From Azonexus sp. (GTDB lineage Bacteria; Pseudomonadota; Gammaproteobacteria; Burkholderiales; Rhodocyclaceae), in assembly GCF_023150235.1 (NCBI RefSeq), contig NZ_JAKLLH010000001.1, positions 175,456 through 239,455 on the forward strand: a stretch of DNA of 64,000 bases, written 5' to 3'. A program made the position numbers and the translations under genes. A model generated the notes under the pieces. That model was not told where the DNA came from. It made no database searches and saw only the letters and a program-made list of their open reading frames with translations. Shown piece after piece: positions 53,358-62,139 of this stretch; within the stretch, counting starts at the first letter, position 1; each line of letters begins with the position of its first letter.

Positions 53358-55439
53358 ATGACTTCCTCTCCCGCCACCCCGCCCTTCGCCGCTCTCTGGC
53401 CAGTCCATCGGCTCGCTGACCGGGTCCGCTTCCGCTATCGCGCCGAAACGCCGGTCGACGCCGAGGGCGTCGTCCGTGCCGCCAGGAATCTGCACGGCGT
53501 CCGCAATGTCCGCCTGAATCCTGCCGCCCGTTCGCTGGCGGTGGACTTCGACCCGGCGGAAACCGATGCCGCCAGGCTGCGAGCAGCCCTGCTCGGGCTG
53601 GACCTGACGGGAAGCGCGCGCGTCCACGATGGGGTCGACCATCGTGACGGCCTGCTTGGGGTTGCCGCCAGCGGTGCGCTGCTACTCGGCCAGAAACTGG
53701 TTCCCGCCGGCCTGATGCTGCCGGCAACGCTCGCTGTCGCGCTGCCGGTCTTTTCCGAGGCGGTCGAGGATCTGCGAACCGAAGGCATCACCTCGCATGT
53801 ACTGGAAGCGCTGGCCGTGGCCATTTCCACGCTGCGCCGCGATTTCACCGCCGCCAACGCCACCAGCTTCATGCTTGCGCTTGGCGAATATCTCGAACAA
53901 TCGATTGCCCGCCGCTCCGACGAGTTGCTCAAGGAACTGCTGCGCCCCGATACCGGCCGCGTCTGGGTCGAGATCGATGGGCAGGAACGGCAGATCGCCA
54001 GCGCCGCCGTCGAGGTCGGAATGACCGTGGTCGTCGCTGCCGGCGCGACGGTGCCGGTGGACGGAACCGTGCTCGGCGGCGAGGCCAGCCTGAACGAAAC
54101 CGCGATGACCGGCGAGAGTCGGCCGATTGCCAAGAAGCGCGGCGATCAGGTGCTTTCGGGAACCCTGGTCGAGGAAGGACGGCTACGCATTTATGCCGAG
54201 CACGTCGGTTGCAATACCGCTGCCGCACGCATTGCCGATTATGTCGAGCGTTCCCTCGCGGCAAAAAGCCAGGCGCAGTTGGGGGCAGCCCGTCTTGCGG
54301 ATCGTCTGGTACCGGCAGTACTGGGTCTGGCCGGGGTCAGCTGGCTGCTCACCGGCGATTGGCAACGTGCCGCCGCGGTACTGCAGGCCGACTATTCCTG
54401 CGCACTCAAGCTGGCGACGCCGGTGGCTTTCAAGGCCGCCATGCACCGCGCCGGCGTGCGCGGCATCCTCTTCAAGGGCGGGGATATCGTCGAGCGTCTG
54501 GCCGAGGCCGATACCTTCGTCTTCGACAAGACCGGAACGCTGACTACCGGCCAGCTGGCCGTGACCGATGCCATCGCCTTCGATCCGCAGTACACGCCGA
54601 AGGACATCATCGATCTTGCCGCCTCGGTCGAGGAACACTATTTCCATCCCCTGGCGCTGGCCGTGGTCAATGCGGCGAAAAAGCACCAGGGACGCCATTT
54701 CGACCACAAGGAGGTCGAATTCATCGCTGCCCACGGCGTCGCCAGCGTTATCGACGGCCAGCGCATCGTGGTTGGTTCGCGCCACTTTGTCGAAGAGGAC
54801 GAGGGCATCCCCATCGGCCAGCACCGGCAACGCCTGGAAGAGCTGTTTCAACAGGGCAAGACCCTGCTCTACATCGGCTTCGGTGGCCGCCTGATCGGTG
54901 TCATCGCCCTGAAGGACGAGTTGCGGTCGGCAAGCCTGGCGACCTTGCGGCAACTCCGCGCGCTGGGGGTCAAGCGCATCGTGATGCTCACCGGCGACCA
55001 CCGCGACCGGGCGGCCGAACTGGCCGAAGCCCTGGATATCGACGAATTCCACGCCGAACTCTTGCCGCAGCAGAAAGCCGAACTGGTCGCCCGCATGAAG
55101 GCCGAGGGGGCACGCATCGCCTTTGTCGGCGACGGGATCAACGATGCACCGGCGCTAGCCGGCGCCCATGTCGGGATTGCCATGCAGAAAGGGGCGGACA
55201 TCGCCCGCCTCACCGCCGACGTTGCTCTCCTCGAGGACGGCATCGAGCGCGTGGCCGAGGCCAAGGCGACCGCCTGCTCGACGATGAAACGTATCGAAAG
55301 CAATTTCCGCCTGACCATCGCCACCAACACCGGCATCCTGGCGGCGGCGGCAAGCGGCCGGATGTCGCCGGTCACTTCGAGCATCGCCCACAACGGCAGC
55401 ACCATTGCCATCCTGCTCAACGCCCTGCGCGCTGCCTGA
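53358..55439 (+). CDS. P1B-type metal ATPase of the P1B-6/FezB group
   Basis: A 693-residue P-type ATPase. The N-terminal ~85 residues are an HMA-like fold without CxxC (ADRVRFRYRAETPVDAEGV). TGES, the phosphorylation site DKTGTLTTGQ, HP in YFHPLALAV and [12 protein letters not shown] are all intact. The transmembrane metal motif is DYSCALKLATP, SCA in place of the CPC of copper pumps. As I recall, SCA marks subgroup P1B-6, to which ferrosome FezB belongs. In the setting of feoBA, HMA-like and ferritin-like genes, it is a good candidate to load iron into an intracellular compartment. Confidence 0.8.
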   Translation: MTSSPATPPFAALWPVHRLADRVRFRYRAETPVDAEGVVRAARNLHGVRNVRLNPAARSLAVDFDPAETDAARLRAALLGLDLTGSARVHDGVDHRDGLLGVAASGALLLGQKLVPAGLMLPATLAVALPVFSEAVEDLRTEGITSHVLEALAVAISTLRRDFTAANATSFMLALGEYLEQSIARRSDELLKELLRPDTGRVWVEIDGQERQIASAAVEVGMTVVVAAGATVPVDGTVLGGEASLNETAMTGESRPIAKKRGDQVLSGTLVEEGRLRIYAEHVGCNTAAARIADYVERSLAAKSQAQLGAARLADRLVPAVLGLAGVSWLLTGDWQRAAAVLQADYSCALKLATPVAFKAAMHRAGVRGILFKGGDIVERLAEADTFVFDKTGTLTTGQLAVTDAIAFDPQYTPKDIIDLAASVEEHYFHPLALAVVNAAKKHQGRHFDHKEVEFIAAHGVASVIDGQRIVVGSRHFVEEDEGIPIGQHRQRLEELFQQGKTLLYIGFGGRLIGVIALKDELRSASLATLRQLRALGVKRIVMLTGDHRDRAAELAEALDIDEFHAELLPQQKAELVARMKAEGARIAFVGDGINDAPALAGAHVGIAMQKGADIARLTADVALLEDGIERVAEAKATACSTMKRIESNFRLTIATNTGILAAAASGRMSPVTSSIAHNGSTIAILLNALRAA

Positions 55440-55474
55440 GCCGCGGCTGCCGGATCGGGTCCGATAGACGACGG

Positions 55475-55516
55475 TTTTTGCACTTTGTCACGGTCGACCG
55501 TGACAAAGTGCAAAAA
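55475..55516. repeat. 42-bp perfect palindrome of the GGTCGACC family
   Basis: Arms of 21 bases, TTTTTGCACTTTGTCACGGT plus C, complement exactly. It lies between the convergent P1B-ATPase and selD genes, where it could also act as a bidirectional terminator. Confidence 0.9.
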
Positions 55517-55532
55517 AGCCCCGATCGCTCCC

Positions 55533-56600
55533 CTACACCACCTCGACCCCGGCCGGGCCATCGACGATTTCGCCAACCACCGTCGCATGGTTGAAGCCGT
55601 GCTGCAGGAAAGCCGACAGCACTTCGGTGACGGTATCCGGGGCGCAGGCGACGAGCAGGCCGCCCGAGGTTTGCGGATCGGTGAGCAAGGCGCGGTCGAG
55701 GTCACTGACGCTGGCGGCCAGGCTGACTTCCTCGCCGTAGCTGGCCCAGTTGCGGCCGGAGGCGCCGGTGATGTAGCCGGCCGCTGCAAACTCGCGGGCA
55801 CGCGGCAGCAGCGGAATCTCGGCCAGATTCAGGCGGGCACGCAGGCCGCTGCCGCGTGCGATTTCGAGCAGGTGCCCGAGCAGGCCGAAGCCGGTGACAT
55901 CGGTCAGCGCATGCACGCCGTCGAGGCAGGCGAGCAGCTGCCCCGGCGTATTCAGCTGGGTGGTGGTGTCGACCAGCGTCGTGTAATCACCCGGATGCAG
56001 TTGCTCCTTCTTCAGCGCCGCACTGTAAACGCCGACGCCGAGCGGCTTGCCGAGGATCAATTTATCGCCGGGGCGGGCGCCGGAGTTGCGCTTGAGGTGG
56101 CGCGGATCGACCAGGCCGATGGCGACCAGGCCGTAAATCGGCTCGACCGAATCGATGGTGTGGCCGCCGGCAATCGGAATCCCGGCCGCCTTGCACACGC
56201 TCTCGCCGCCGGCCAGGATGCGGCCGATGGTCTCCAGCGGCAGCACGTTGACCGGCATCCCGACCAGCGCCAGCGCGAACAGCGGCGTGCCGCCCATCGC
56301 ATAAACGTCGGAAATGGCATTGGTTGCGGCGATGCGGCCGAAGTCGTAGGGATCGTCGACAATCGGCATGAAGAAATCGGTGGTCGCGACTATCGCCTGG
56401 GTTTCGTTGATCTGGTAGACCGCTGCGTCGTCGCTGGTCTCGGTGCCGACCAGCAGCTGCGGCGGGACGATGCCGGCAACACCGGAAGCGGCGAGAATCT
56501 GGCGCAGCACGGCGGGCGCGATCTTGCAGCCGCAGCCGCCGCCGTGCGACAGCTGGGTCAGGCGCGGCGGGGCGCTGTTCGGGGGGGTGGCTTGCGTCAT
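55533..56600 (-). CDS. selD: Selenide, water dikinase SelD
   Basis: Makes selenophosphate for selenoproteins and seleno-tRNA. The 355-residue protein has the active segment HGGGCGCKI with C23 (not Sec) and K26, DDAAVY, and DVYAMGGTPLFALALVGMP. Its presence means that selenium use, probably formate dehydrogenase or 2-selenouridine tRNA, should be found elsewhere in the genome. Confidence 0.95.
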   Translation of the reverse strand: MTQATPPNSAPPRLTQLSHGGGCGCKIAPAVLRQILAASGVAGIVPPQLLVGTETSDDAAVYQINETQAIVATTDFFMPIVDDPYDFGRIAATNAISDVYAMGGTPLFALALVGMPVNVLPLETIGRILAGGESVCKAAGIPIAGGHTIDSVEPIYGLVAIGLVDPRHLKRNSGARPGDKLILGKPLGVGVYSAALKKEQLHPGDYTTLVDTTTQLNTPGQLLACLDGVHALTDVTGFGLLGHLLEIARGSGLRARLNLAEIPLLPRAREFAAAGYITGASGRNWASYGEEVSLAASVSDLDRALLTDPQTSGGLLVACAPDTVTEVLSAFLQHGFNHATVVGEIVDGPAGVEVV

Positions 56601-56617
56601 GCGGGGCTCCGGGCGTG

Positions 56618-56842
56618 TTATTCGGCGTCGAAGCCGGCGTCTTCGATCGCCGCCAGCAAGTCGGCGCGGCTGATCTGCTGCGGGTCGAAGCAGACCTGCG
56701 CGGTATTCTGCTCCAGCGACACCTCGGCGCTGGCGACGCCGGGCAAGGCGGCGAGCACGCCGCCGATATTCTTGACGCAGCCCTGGCAGCTCATGCCGCC
56801 GATCTTGATTTCCGTACTGATTTGCGTACCTTCCACGGTCAA
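56618..56842 (-). CDS. copZ: Copper chaperone CopZ-like HMA protein
   Basis: A 74-residue single HMA domain with metal-binding GGMSCQGCVKN and the usual beta-alpha-beta pattern (VASAEVSLEQNTAQVCFDP). It lies 19 bases downstream of copA on the same strand and would deliver Cu(I) to it. Confidence 0.88.
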   Translation of the reverse strand: MTVEGTQISTEIKIGGMSCQGCVKNIGGVLAALPGVASAEVSLEQNTAQVCFDPQQISRADLLAAIEDAGFDAE

Positions 56843-56861
56843 CTCCTGAAAAAGTGAATTT

Positions 56862-59189
56862 TTAACGCCCGGCGCGCCAGCGCTTGAGCAGCAGCGAATT
56901 GCTGACCACCGACACCGAACTCGCCGCCATCGCCGCGCCGGCGATCACCGGATTGAGCAGGCCGAAGGCGGCGGCGGGAATGCCGAGCACGTTGTAAATG
57001 AAGGCGAAGAACAGGTTCTGGCGGATCTTGCCCAGCGTCGCCCGCGACAGGTCGATGGCGTCGGCCAGGCCATGCAGGTCGCTGCGGATCAGCGTCAGGT
57101 CGGCGGCCTCGACCGCCGCGTCGGAACCAGCGCCCATCGCGAAGCCGACATCGGCAGCGGCCAGGGCCGGCGCGTCGTTGATCCCGTCGCCGACCATCGC
57201 CACCAGCGCCTTGGCGTCCGCTGCCTGCGCGGCAGCGCGCAGTTCGCCGATGGCGGCGGCCTTGGCGCCGGGCAGGATGCCGGCGCGGAACTCATCGACC
57301 CCGGCCTCGGCGGCAATCGCCGCTGCGGTCAGCGCCTGGTCGCCGGTCAGCATCACTACCCGGATGCCCTGGGCGCGCAGCCGCGCCACCGCCGCCCGCG
57401 AAGTCGGACGCAGCGCGTCGGCAATCGCCAGCAGCGCCAGAATCGTCGGCGCGGCCTCGGTCTGGCCGGCGGCGACCGCCCCCGCAACCGCGTCGTTGGC
57501 AGAATCTGCGCTAACTTCGGCGCTAACTTCAGCACCAGGCAACTCGGCCAGCACCACCACCGTCTTGCCCGCCTGCTGCAGGCGTTGCACCTCGGCGTCG
57601 GCGGCCAGCCCGAGCCAGGCCGGCGACCCCAGACGCAGGCGCCGTTCGCCGGCCGGGGTCGTCACCCAGGCTTCAACGCCGTGGCCGGGCAGTGCCCGGA
57701 AGTCGCGCACCGGCAAAAATTGGGCATTTTCACGGTCGACCGTGAAATGATGCAAAATCGCCCGCGCCAGCGGGTGTTCGGACGACTGTTCGAGCGCGGC
57801 GGCCAGCGCCAGCGCCTCGTCAGCCGTTGCGGCACGCGGCAGCAAGTCGGTCAGCTGCGGTTCGCCGCAGGTCAGGGTGCCGGTCTTGTCGAGCGCCAGC
57901 ACCTTGATCTTCTCGGCCCGCTCCAGCGCCTCGGCATTGCGCACCAGCACCCCGGCGCGCGCGCCCTGGCCGGTGCCGACCATGATCGCGGTCGGCGTCG
58001 CCAGCCCGAGGGCGCAGGGGCAGGCGATCACCAGCACCGCGACGGCATTGACCAGTGCCGTCGCAAAACCGGCGCCGGCCAGCCACCAGCCGATGAAGGT
58101 CGCCAGCGCCAGGGCGCACACCACCGGCACGAAAATTCCGGAAATCTGGTCGGCCAGCCGCTGCACCGGCGCTTTCGAGCCCTGCGCCTCGCCCACCAGG
58201 CGGATGATCCCGGCCAGCAGCGTGTGTTCGCCGACACCGGTGGCACGACAGGTGAGCGCCCCTTCGCCGTTGTGGGTCGCGGCAAAGACCCGGTCGCCGG
58301 CGGCCTTGCCGACCGGCATGCTCTCGCCGGTGAGCATCGCCTCGTTGACGCTGGAGGCACCGTCGACCACCTCGCCATCGACCGGCACCGCCTCGCCGGG
58401 GCGAACCAGAAAGACATCGCCCGGCATCAACGCCTCGACCGGCAGTTCCCGCCAGACCACCGCGCCGTCCTGCTCGCGGCGGACGCGGGCGGTCTTCGGC
58501 TGCAGCCGGATCAGCGCCTCGATCGCCTCCGAGGTGCGCGCCTTGGCCCGCGCTTCGAGCAGCTTGCCGAGCAGGACCAGGGTGATCACCGCCGCCCCGC
58601 CCTCGAAATAGACATGCTCGTCGAGCGCCAGCAGCGTCACCACCGCCGACAGCAGCCAGGCCATCGTCGTCCCCAGCGCCACCAGCACGTCCATGTTGGC
58701 GCCGCCACCGCGCAGCGCCTTCCAGGCGCCGTCGTAAAAGCGCCAGCCGATCCAGAACTGCACCGGCGTCGCCAGCGCCAATTGCAACCAGCGCGGCAAT
58801 TCGGCGTGGCCATGTCCGTCGGCCGGGAACATCCACAGCATCTGCAGCACCAGCGGCAGGGTCAGCGCGGCTGCGATCCAGAACTGGCGCAATTCCTGGG
58901 CATAAGCCGCCTGTTTGGCCACCTTCTCGCGCTCGCGGGTGCCGGCATCGACCGGGGTGGCGCTGAAACCGGCCTTGGCCACGGCAGCGACCACCGCCGC
59001 CGCCGCGACCCCGCCGGCCAGGCGCACCCGAGCCCGTTCGGCAGCCAGATTGACGTTGGCCTGCATGCCCGGCTGGCGGTTGAGCACCTTTTCCAGCCGG
59101 GTCGAGCAGGCGGCACAGGTCATGCCGCCAATCGCGAACTCGACGACCTGCTCGCTGCCGGCAGCGGTCTCCTGCGGCGCGGCGCTCAT
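56862..59189 (-). CDS. copA: Cu(I)-translocating P1B-type ATPase CopA
   Basis: A 775-residue copper pump. One N-terminal HMA domain ([14 protein letters not shown]), TGES, transmembrane [30 protein letters not shown] and [20 protein letters not shown] are all present. Within the nucleotide-binding domain, just after [12 protein letters not shown], the frame runs through a genomic palindromic repeat and encodes [10 protein letters not shown], an insertion point where families vary. The ATG overlaps the uspA stop (ATGA). The GC-rich frame extending to 59579 is a shadow of uspA. Confidence 0.93.
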   Translation of the reverse strand: MSAAPQETAAGSEQVVEFAIGGMTCAACSTRLEKVLNRQPGMQANVNLAAERARVRLAGGVAAAAVVAAVAKAGFSATPVDAGTREREKVAKQAAYAQELRQFWIAAALTLPLVLQMLWMFPADGHGHAELPRWLQLALATPVQFWIGWRFYDGAWKALRGGGANMDVLVALGTTMAWLLSAVVTLLALDEHVYFEGGAAVITLVLLGKLLEARAKARTSEAIEALIRLQPKTARVRREQDGAVVWRELPVEALMPGDVFLVRPGEAVPVDGEVVDGASSVNEAMLTGESMPVGKAAGDRVFAATHNGEGALTCRATGVGEHTLLAGIIRLVGEAQGSKAPVQRLADQISGIFVPVVCALALATFIGWWLAGAGFATALVNAVAVLVIACPCALGLATPTAIMVGTGQGARAGVLVRNAEALERAEKIKVLALDKTGTLTCGEPQLTDLLPRAATADEALALAAALEQSSEHPLARAILHHFTVDRENAQFLPVRDFRALPGHGVEAWVTTPAGERRLRLGSPAWLGLAADAEVQRLQQAGKTVVVLAELPGAEVSAEVSADSANDAVAGAVAAGQTEAAPTILALLAIADALRPTSRAAVARLRAQGIRVVMLTGDQALTAAAIAAEAGVDEFRAGILPGAKAAAIGELRAAAQAADAKALVAMVGDGINDAPALAAADVGFAMGAGSDAAVEAADLTLIRSDLHGLADAIDLSRATLGKIRQNLFFAFIYNVLGIPAAAFGLLNPVIAGAAMAASSVSVVSNSLLLKRWRAGR
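57729..57750. repeat. Palindromic repeat inside copA
   Basis: Core CACGGTCGACCGTG at 57731-57744 with GCATTTT and AAATGATGC flanks. It is read in frame as TVDRE within CopA, so the element has been inserted into, or tolerated by, coding sequence. Confidence 0.85.
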
Positions 59190-59611
59190 TTGACCAGCAG
59201 CAGCGGCGTTTTCAGCAGCTGCGCCAGCTTCTGCACGACCGAGCCGAGCAGCACGCCGGCCAGCGCCGTGCGTCCGTGCGAACCGATCACCACCTGATCG
59301 ACCGCCAGCAACTCGGCCTGGTGCACGATCACTTCCGCCGGCAGGCCGACGTGCAGGTGCGGCGTATACGCCAGCCCGGCCGCGGCCAGCCGCTGCTGCG
59401 CAGTGGCCAACACCGCTTCGCCCTCCTCGCGGTAATGCGCTGCCAGCGTTTCCTTGCCGATGTGCGCCTGCACCCGGCCGAGCGGAATCGGCGGGTGTAC
59501 GTGCAGCAAGTGGATCTGCGGCGGCGTCCGCCATTGCGCGACCAGTTCGATCAAGTGGTCTACCGCGCGTAGCGAACAATCGGAGCCATCGACAGCGAGC
59601 AGGAGTTTCAT
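59186..59611 (-). CDS. Universal stress protein (UspA family)
   Basis: A 141-residue protein with the ATP-binding Usp pattern: [19 protein letters not shown] at the N-terminus and [20 protein letters not shown] near the end. It is in one operon with copA (4-base overlap) and the membrane protein gene 4 bases upstream. Usp proteins of this type are often induced without oxygen. Confidence 0.9.
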   Translation of the reverse strand: MKLLLAVDGSDCSLRAVDHLIELVAQWRTPPQIHLLHVHPPIPLGRVQAHIGKETLAAHYREEGEAVLATAQQRLAAAGLAYTPHLHVGLPAEVIVHQAELLAVDQVVIGSHGRTALAGVLLGSVVQKLAQLLKTPLLLVK

Positions 59612-59615
59612 CGTT

Positions 59616-60299
59616 TCATTTTCCTTCGAGAGCCAGCAGGCGGAACCAGCCGAGCAGGCCATACAAGCCAAAACCGAGCACCAGCGCGCCCGACAACAGG
59701 CGTACGACCGGGCGGCGGACGAATTCGTTCAGACGGGCGAGGACGATCCCGGCGAGCAGCAGGTTGGGCAGGGTGCCGAGGCCGAAAGCCAGCATCAGCG
59801 CCGCCCCGCGCCCGGGCGAGCCGGCAGTCAAGGCCGTCGCCAGCGCGCTATAGACCAGGCCGCAGGGCAGCCAGCCCCACAGCAGGCCGAGCGGGAACGC
59901 CTGGGCGACGCTGCGCGCCGGCAGGAAACGCCGGGTCAGCGGTTGCAGGCGTTGCCACAGCACTTGGCCGGCACGCTCGGTCAGCGCCAGCGCCCGGGTG
60001 GCGCCAAGCAGGTAAAGACCGAGCGCGATCAGCATCAGGTTGGCGAGCAGGTACAGGGTCAGCCGCACCGGCGCGACACCGTCGAAACCCAGGCTGGCCG
60101 CGCCGAGCGCCCCGGCCAGGGTGCCGGCCAGCGCATACGACGCGATCCGCCCGCCGTTGTAGGCCAGGTGCAGCGACCAGCGGCCGCTACCCGGGGCGCC
60201 CAGGCTCAAGGCGCCGACAATCCCGCCGCACATGCCGACGCAATGCGTACCGCCAAGCAGGCCAACCAGGAACAGTGCGAGATAGCCGGAATCGGGCAT
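59616..60299 (-). CDS. TauE/SafE- or DsbD-like membrane protein (cytochrome biogenesis type)
   Basis: A 227-residue protein with six or so membrane helices and LLGGTHCVGMCGGIVGALSL, the Cys-containing motif of the UreH/DsbD_2-like family often found beside copper ATPases and cbb3 oxidase assembly genes, plus GLLWGWLPCGLVYSALATAL. It heads the operon with uspA, copA and copZ, so a role in copper delivery to the envelope is likely. Confidence 0.75.
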   Translation of the reverse strand: MPDSGYLALFLVGLLGGTHCVGMCGGIVGALSLGAPGSGRWSLHLAYNGGRIASYALAGTLAGALGAASLGFDGVAPVRLTLYLLANLMLIALGLYLLGATRALALTERAGQVLWQRLQPLTRRFLPARSVAQAFPLGLLWGWLPCGLVYSALATALTAGSPGRGAALMLAFGLGTLPNLLLAGIVLARLNEFVRRPVVRLLSGALVLGFGLYGLLGWFRLLALEGK

Positions 60300-60438
60300 G
60301 AACGACCAGCGCAATGACAAAGGCCGCACAGTGTAGCGAAGAGCAGCCGCCGACGCGACCCTGAAGCAAGGGATATCCGCCAAGGCACGCGAAACGCGAG
60401 GGGTGGCCCTCTTCTCTTTTTTCTCCCGGCTCGTGCCG

Positions 60439-61989
60439 TCAAGTCTCCTGCCGATCCCGCCGCAACTGGGAACGCAGCCGGCCATCCTCATGCACGATGT
60501 GGAATACCAGCCACTGCCGTAGATAAACCAGTACGTCGAATTGCGTCGTCAGGGGATTGACATGCATTGCCTCGTAAAAGGCACGCAGGCGATTTTCAAA
60601 TTCGGCATGTTGCGACTGCTGCAGTTCGAGGCCGGTGTAGCCCCAATGGGCCATCATCCTTTCTTCGGCCCGGAAGTGCACCTGTGCGTACTGATCGAGC
60701 GCCCGCAGTACGCGCATGACCTCGCGTCCGCCACGTTTTTGCGAAACGACCTCGAACAAGTCGTTGGTCAGGTCGAAGAGGTAGTGATGGTGAGCATCGA
60801 TCACGTCGATACCGATGTTGTAGCTTTCGTCCCAGGACACCCATTGGCTGTCGTGAAGGGTAATTTCCGGCAGAAGCAGCGATTGATTGGGATCGATGAT
60901 GTCGTCGCGATAGAGTTCGCGTATGCGCAGGATTTCCGGCAGCGCCCGGTCGAAGGCCGCGACCACCGCCGGATCGAAATGCGACCCGGATTGCTGGCGA
61001 ATCCAGGCAACCGCATCGCTGACCGGCCACGGCTGCTTGTAGGGACGCGAGGAGGTCAAGGCATCGAAAACGTCGGAAACCGCGCAAATCCTTGCCAGCA
61101 AGGGAATCCGCTCTCCCGCCAGGCCATGCGGATAACCGCTGCCGTCCCAGCGTTCGTGGTGGCTCTCGGCAATTTCACGCGCGGCCAGGATCAGGCTGTC
61201 GTCGCCGGTCAGAAGGCGGCTGCCGATGTCGGTGTGCGTCTGCATGATCCGGAATTCGTCTTCCGAAAGCTTGCCCGGTTTGAGCAGGATGGCGTCGGGG
61301 ATGCCGATCTTGCCGACATCGTGCATGGGCGCGCAGATGGCCAGCAGCTCCCGCTGCTCCGGCGGCAGCCCCAGGGCCTTGGCAATACTGCTGGCAAAAT
61401 GGGACATCCGCATGACATGCATGCCGGTTTCGTTGTCGCGATACTCGGAAGCGGCGCCAAGGCGGCGGATGGCGTCGGTACGAGCTTCCTCCAGCTCGAT
61501 TTCGCGCACTCGCAGCGCCTCGTTGGCCAGCGTGCGCAGGATGATCACCGAAAGTGCCCGAGCCAGATCCTCCATGAATTCGTGGTCGACGGCATCGGGC
61601 TGCCAATCGGGAGCGATGAATAGCAGCAGGCGTCCGCCTTGCCAGACCGGCAAGGCAAAGCAGCGGCTTGTATCGTCGAGTTCGGCAAAGTGCAAGACTG
61701 GCCGTGATTCGCTCAGGGTCAGAACGGTAGCCCGGCGCAGGGGCTCGGCCTTTTCCGGTTCGCCTTTCGGCTGTAGCCAGACCGGCAGCAAGCCGTGTTG
61801 CGCCACCTGCGTCAACACCCCGTCGATATTGGGTAGAAGAAGAACCGCCCGATTCTGTACGCACATTCCGGGCAGGCCAGGCAGTAGTTGGCACAGATGT
61901 TCGAGCATCCGGTCAAGATCGTCGTCGCCGATGCGCGTCAATTCCAGCACCGCGCGACTGACCGCAAGAATCTCCGACTTTTTATCCAT
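60439..61989 (-). CDS. HD-GYP phosphodiesterase with GAF-like and hemerythrin domains
   Basis: A 516-residue c-di-GMP phosphodiesterase. An N-terminal GAF-like part (about 15-160) precedes an HD-GYP domain with intact HDVGKIGIPD and HHERWDGSGYP. The C-terminal ~130 residues are a bacteriohemerythrin: IDAHHHYLFDLTNDLFEVV, HFRAEERMMAHWGYTG, QHAEFENRL and FHIVHED supply the di-iron ligands. Such a domain binds O2, so turnover of c-di-GMP is probably oxygen- or redox-controlled. ATG 61989 follows an FNR-type promoter; the longer frame to 62085 crosses it and is rejected. Confidence 0.9.
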   Translation of the reverse strand: MDKKSEILAVSRAVLELTRIGDDDLDRMLEHLCQLLPGLPGMCVQNRAVLLLPNIDGVLTQVAQHGLLPVWLQPKGEPEKAEPLRRATVLTLSESRPVLHFAELDDTSRCFALPVWQGGRLLLFIAPDWQPDAVDHEFMEDLARALSVIILRTLANEALRVREIELEEARTDAIRRLGAASEYRDNETGMHVMRMSHFASSIAKALGLPPEQRELLAICAPMHDVGKIGIPDAILLKPGKLSEDEFRIMQTHTDIGSRLLTGDDSLILAAREIAESHHERWDGSGYPHGLAGERIPLLARICAVSDVFDALTSSRPYKQPWPVSDAVAWIRQQSGSHFDPAVVAAFDRALPEILRIRELYRDDIIDPNQSLLLPEITLHDSQWVSWDESYNIGIDVIDAHHHYLFDLTNDLFEVVSQKRGGREVMRVLRALDQYAQVHFRAEERMMAHWGYTGLELQQSQHAEFENRLRAFYEAMHVNPLTTQFDVLVYLRQWLVFHIVHEDGRLRSQLRRDRQET

Positions 61990-62065
61990 GAAGCCCTTAT
62001 TCGCGAGAATAAGCCAAGTAAATATCACAAGGGGCCACATGCTAATCGCAAGGCGATATACCGCC

Positions 62066-62079
62066 TTGATCAAGGTCAA
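62066..62079. promoter_or_regulatory. FNR-type site upstream of the HD-GYP-hemerythrin gene
   Basis: TTGATCAAGGTCAA (complement TTGACCTTGATCAA), one mismatch to consensus. On the minus strand a -10-like TAGCAT lies about 30 bases from its centre, the class II layout, and the gene starts about 80 bases on. Confidence 0.6.
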
Positions 62080-62139
62080 TACCACTGATGGCTCGCCGGT
62101 ACCCCTGCCGCAAGCTAGGGATAGGCGGATGTGGGATGT

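Noticed and set aside
57072-59297. Long plus-strand frame opposite copA
   Set aside because: CopA motifs are intact on the minus strand; the plus frame has no recognisable domain and is a shadow.
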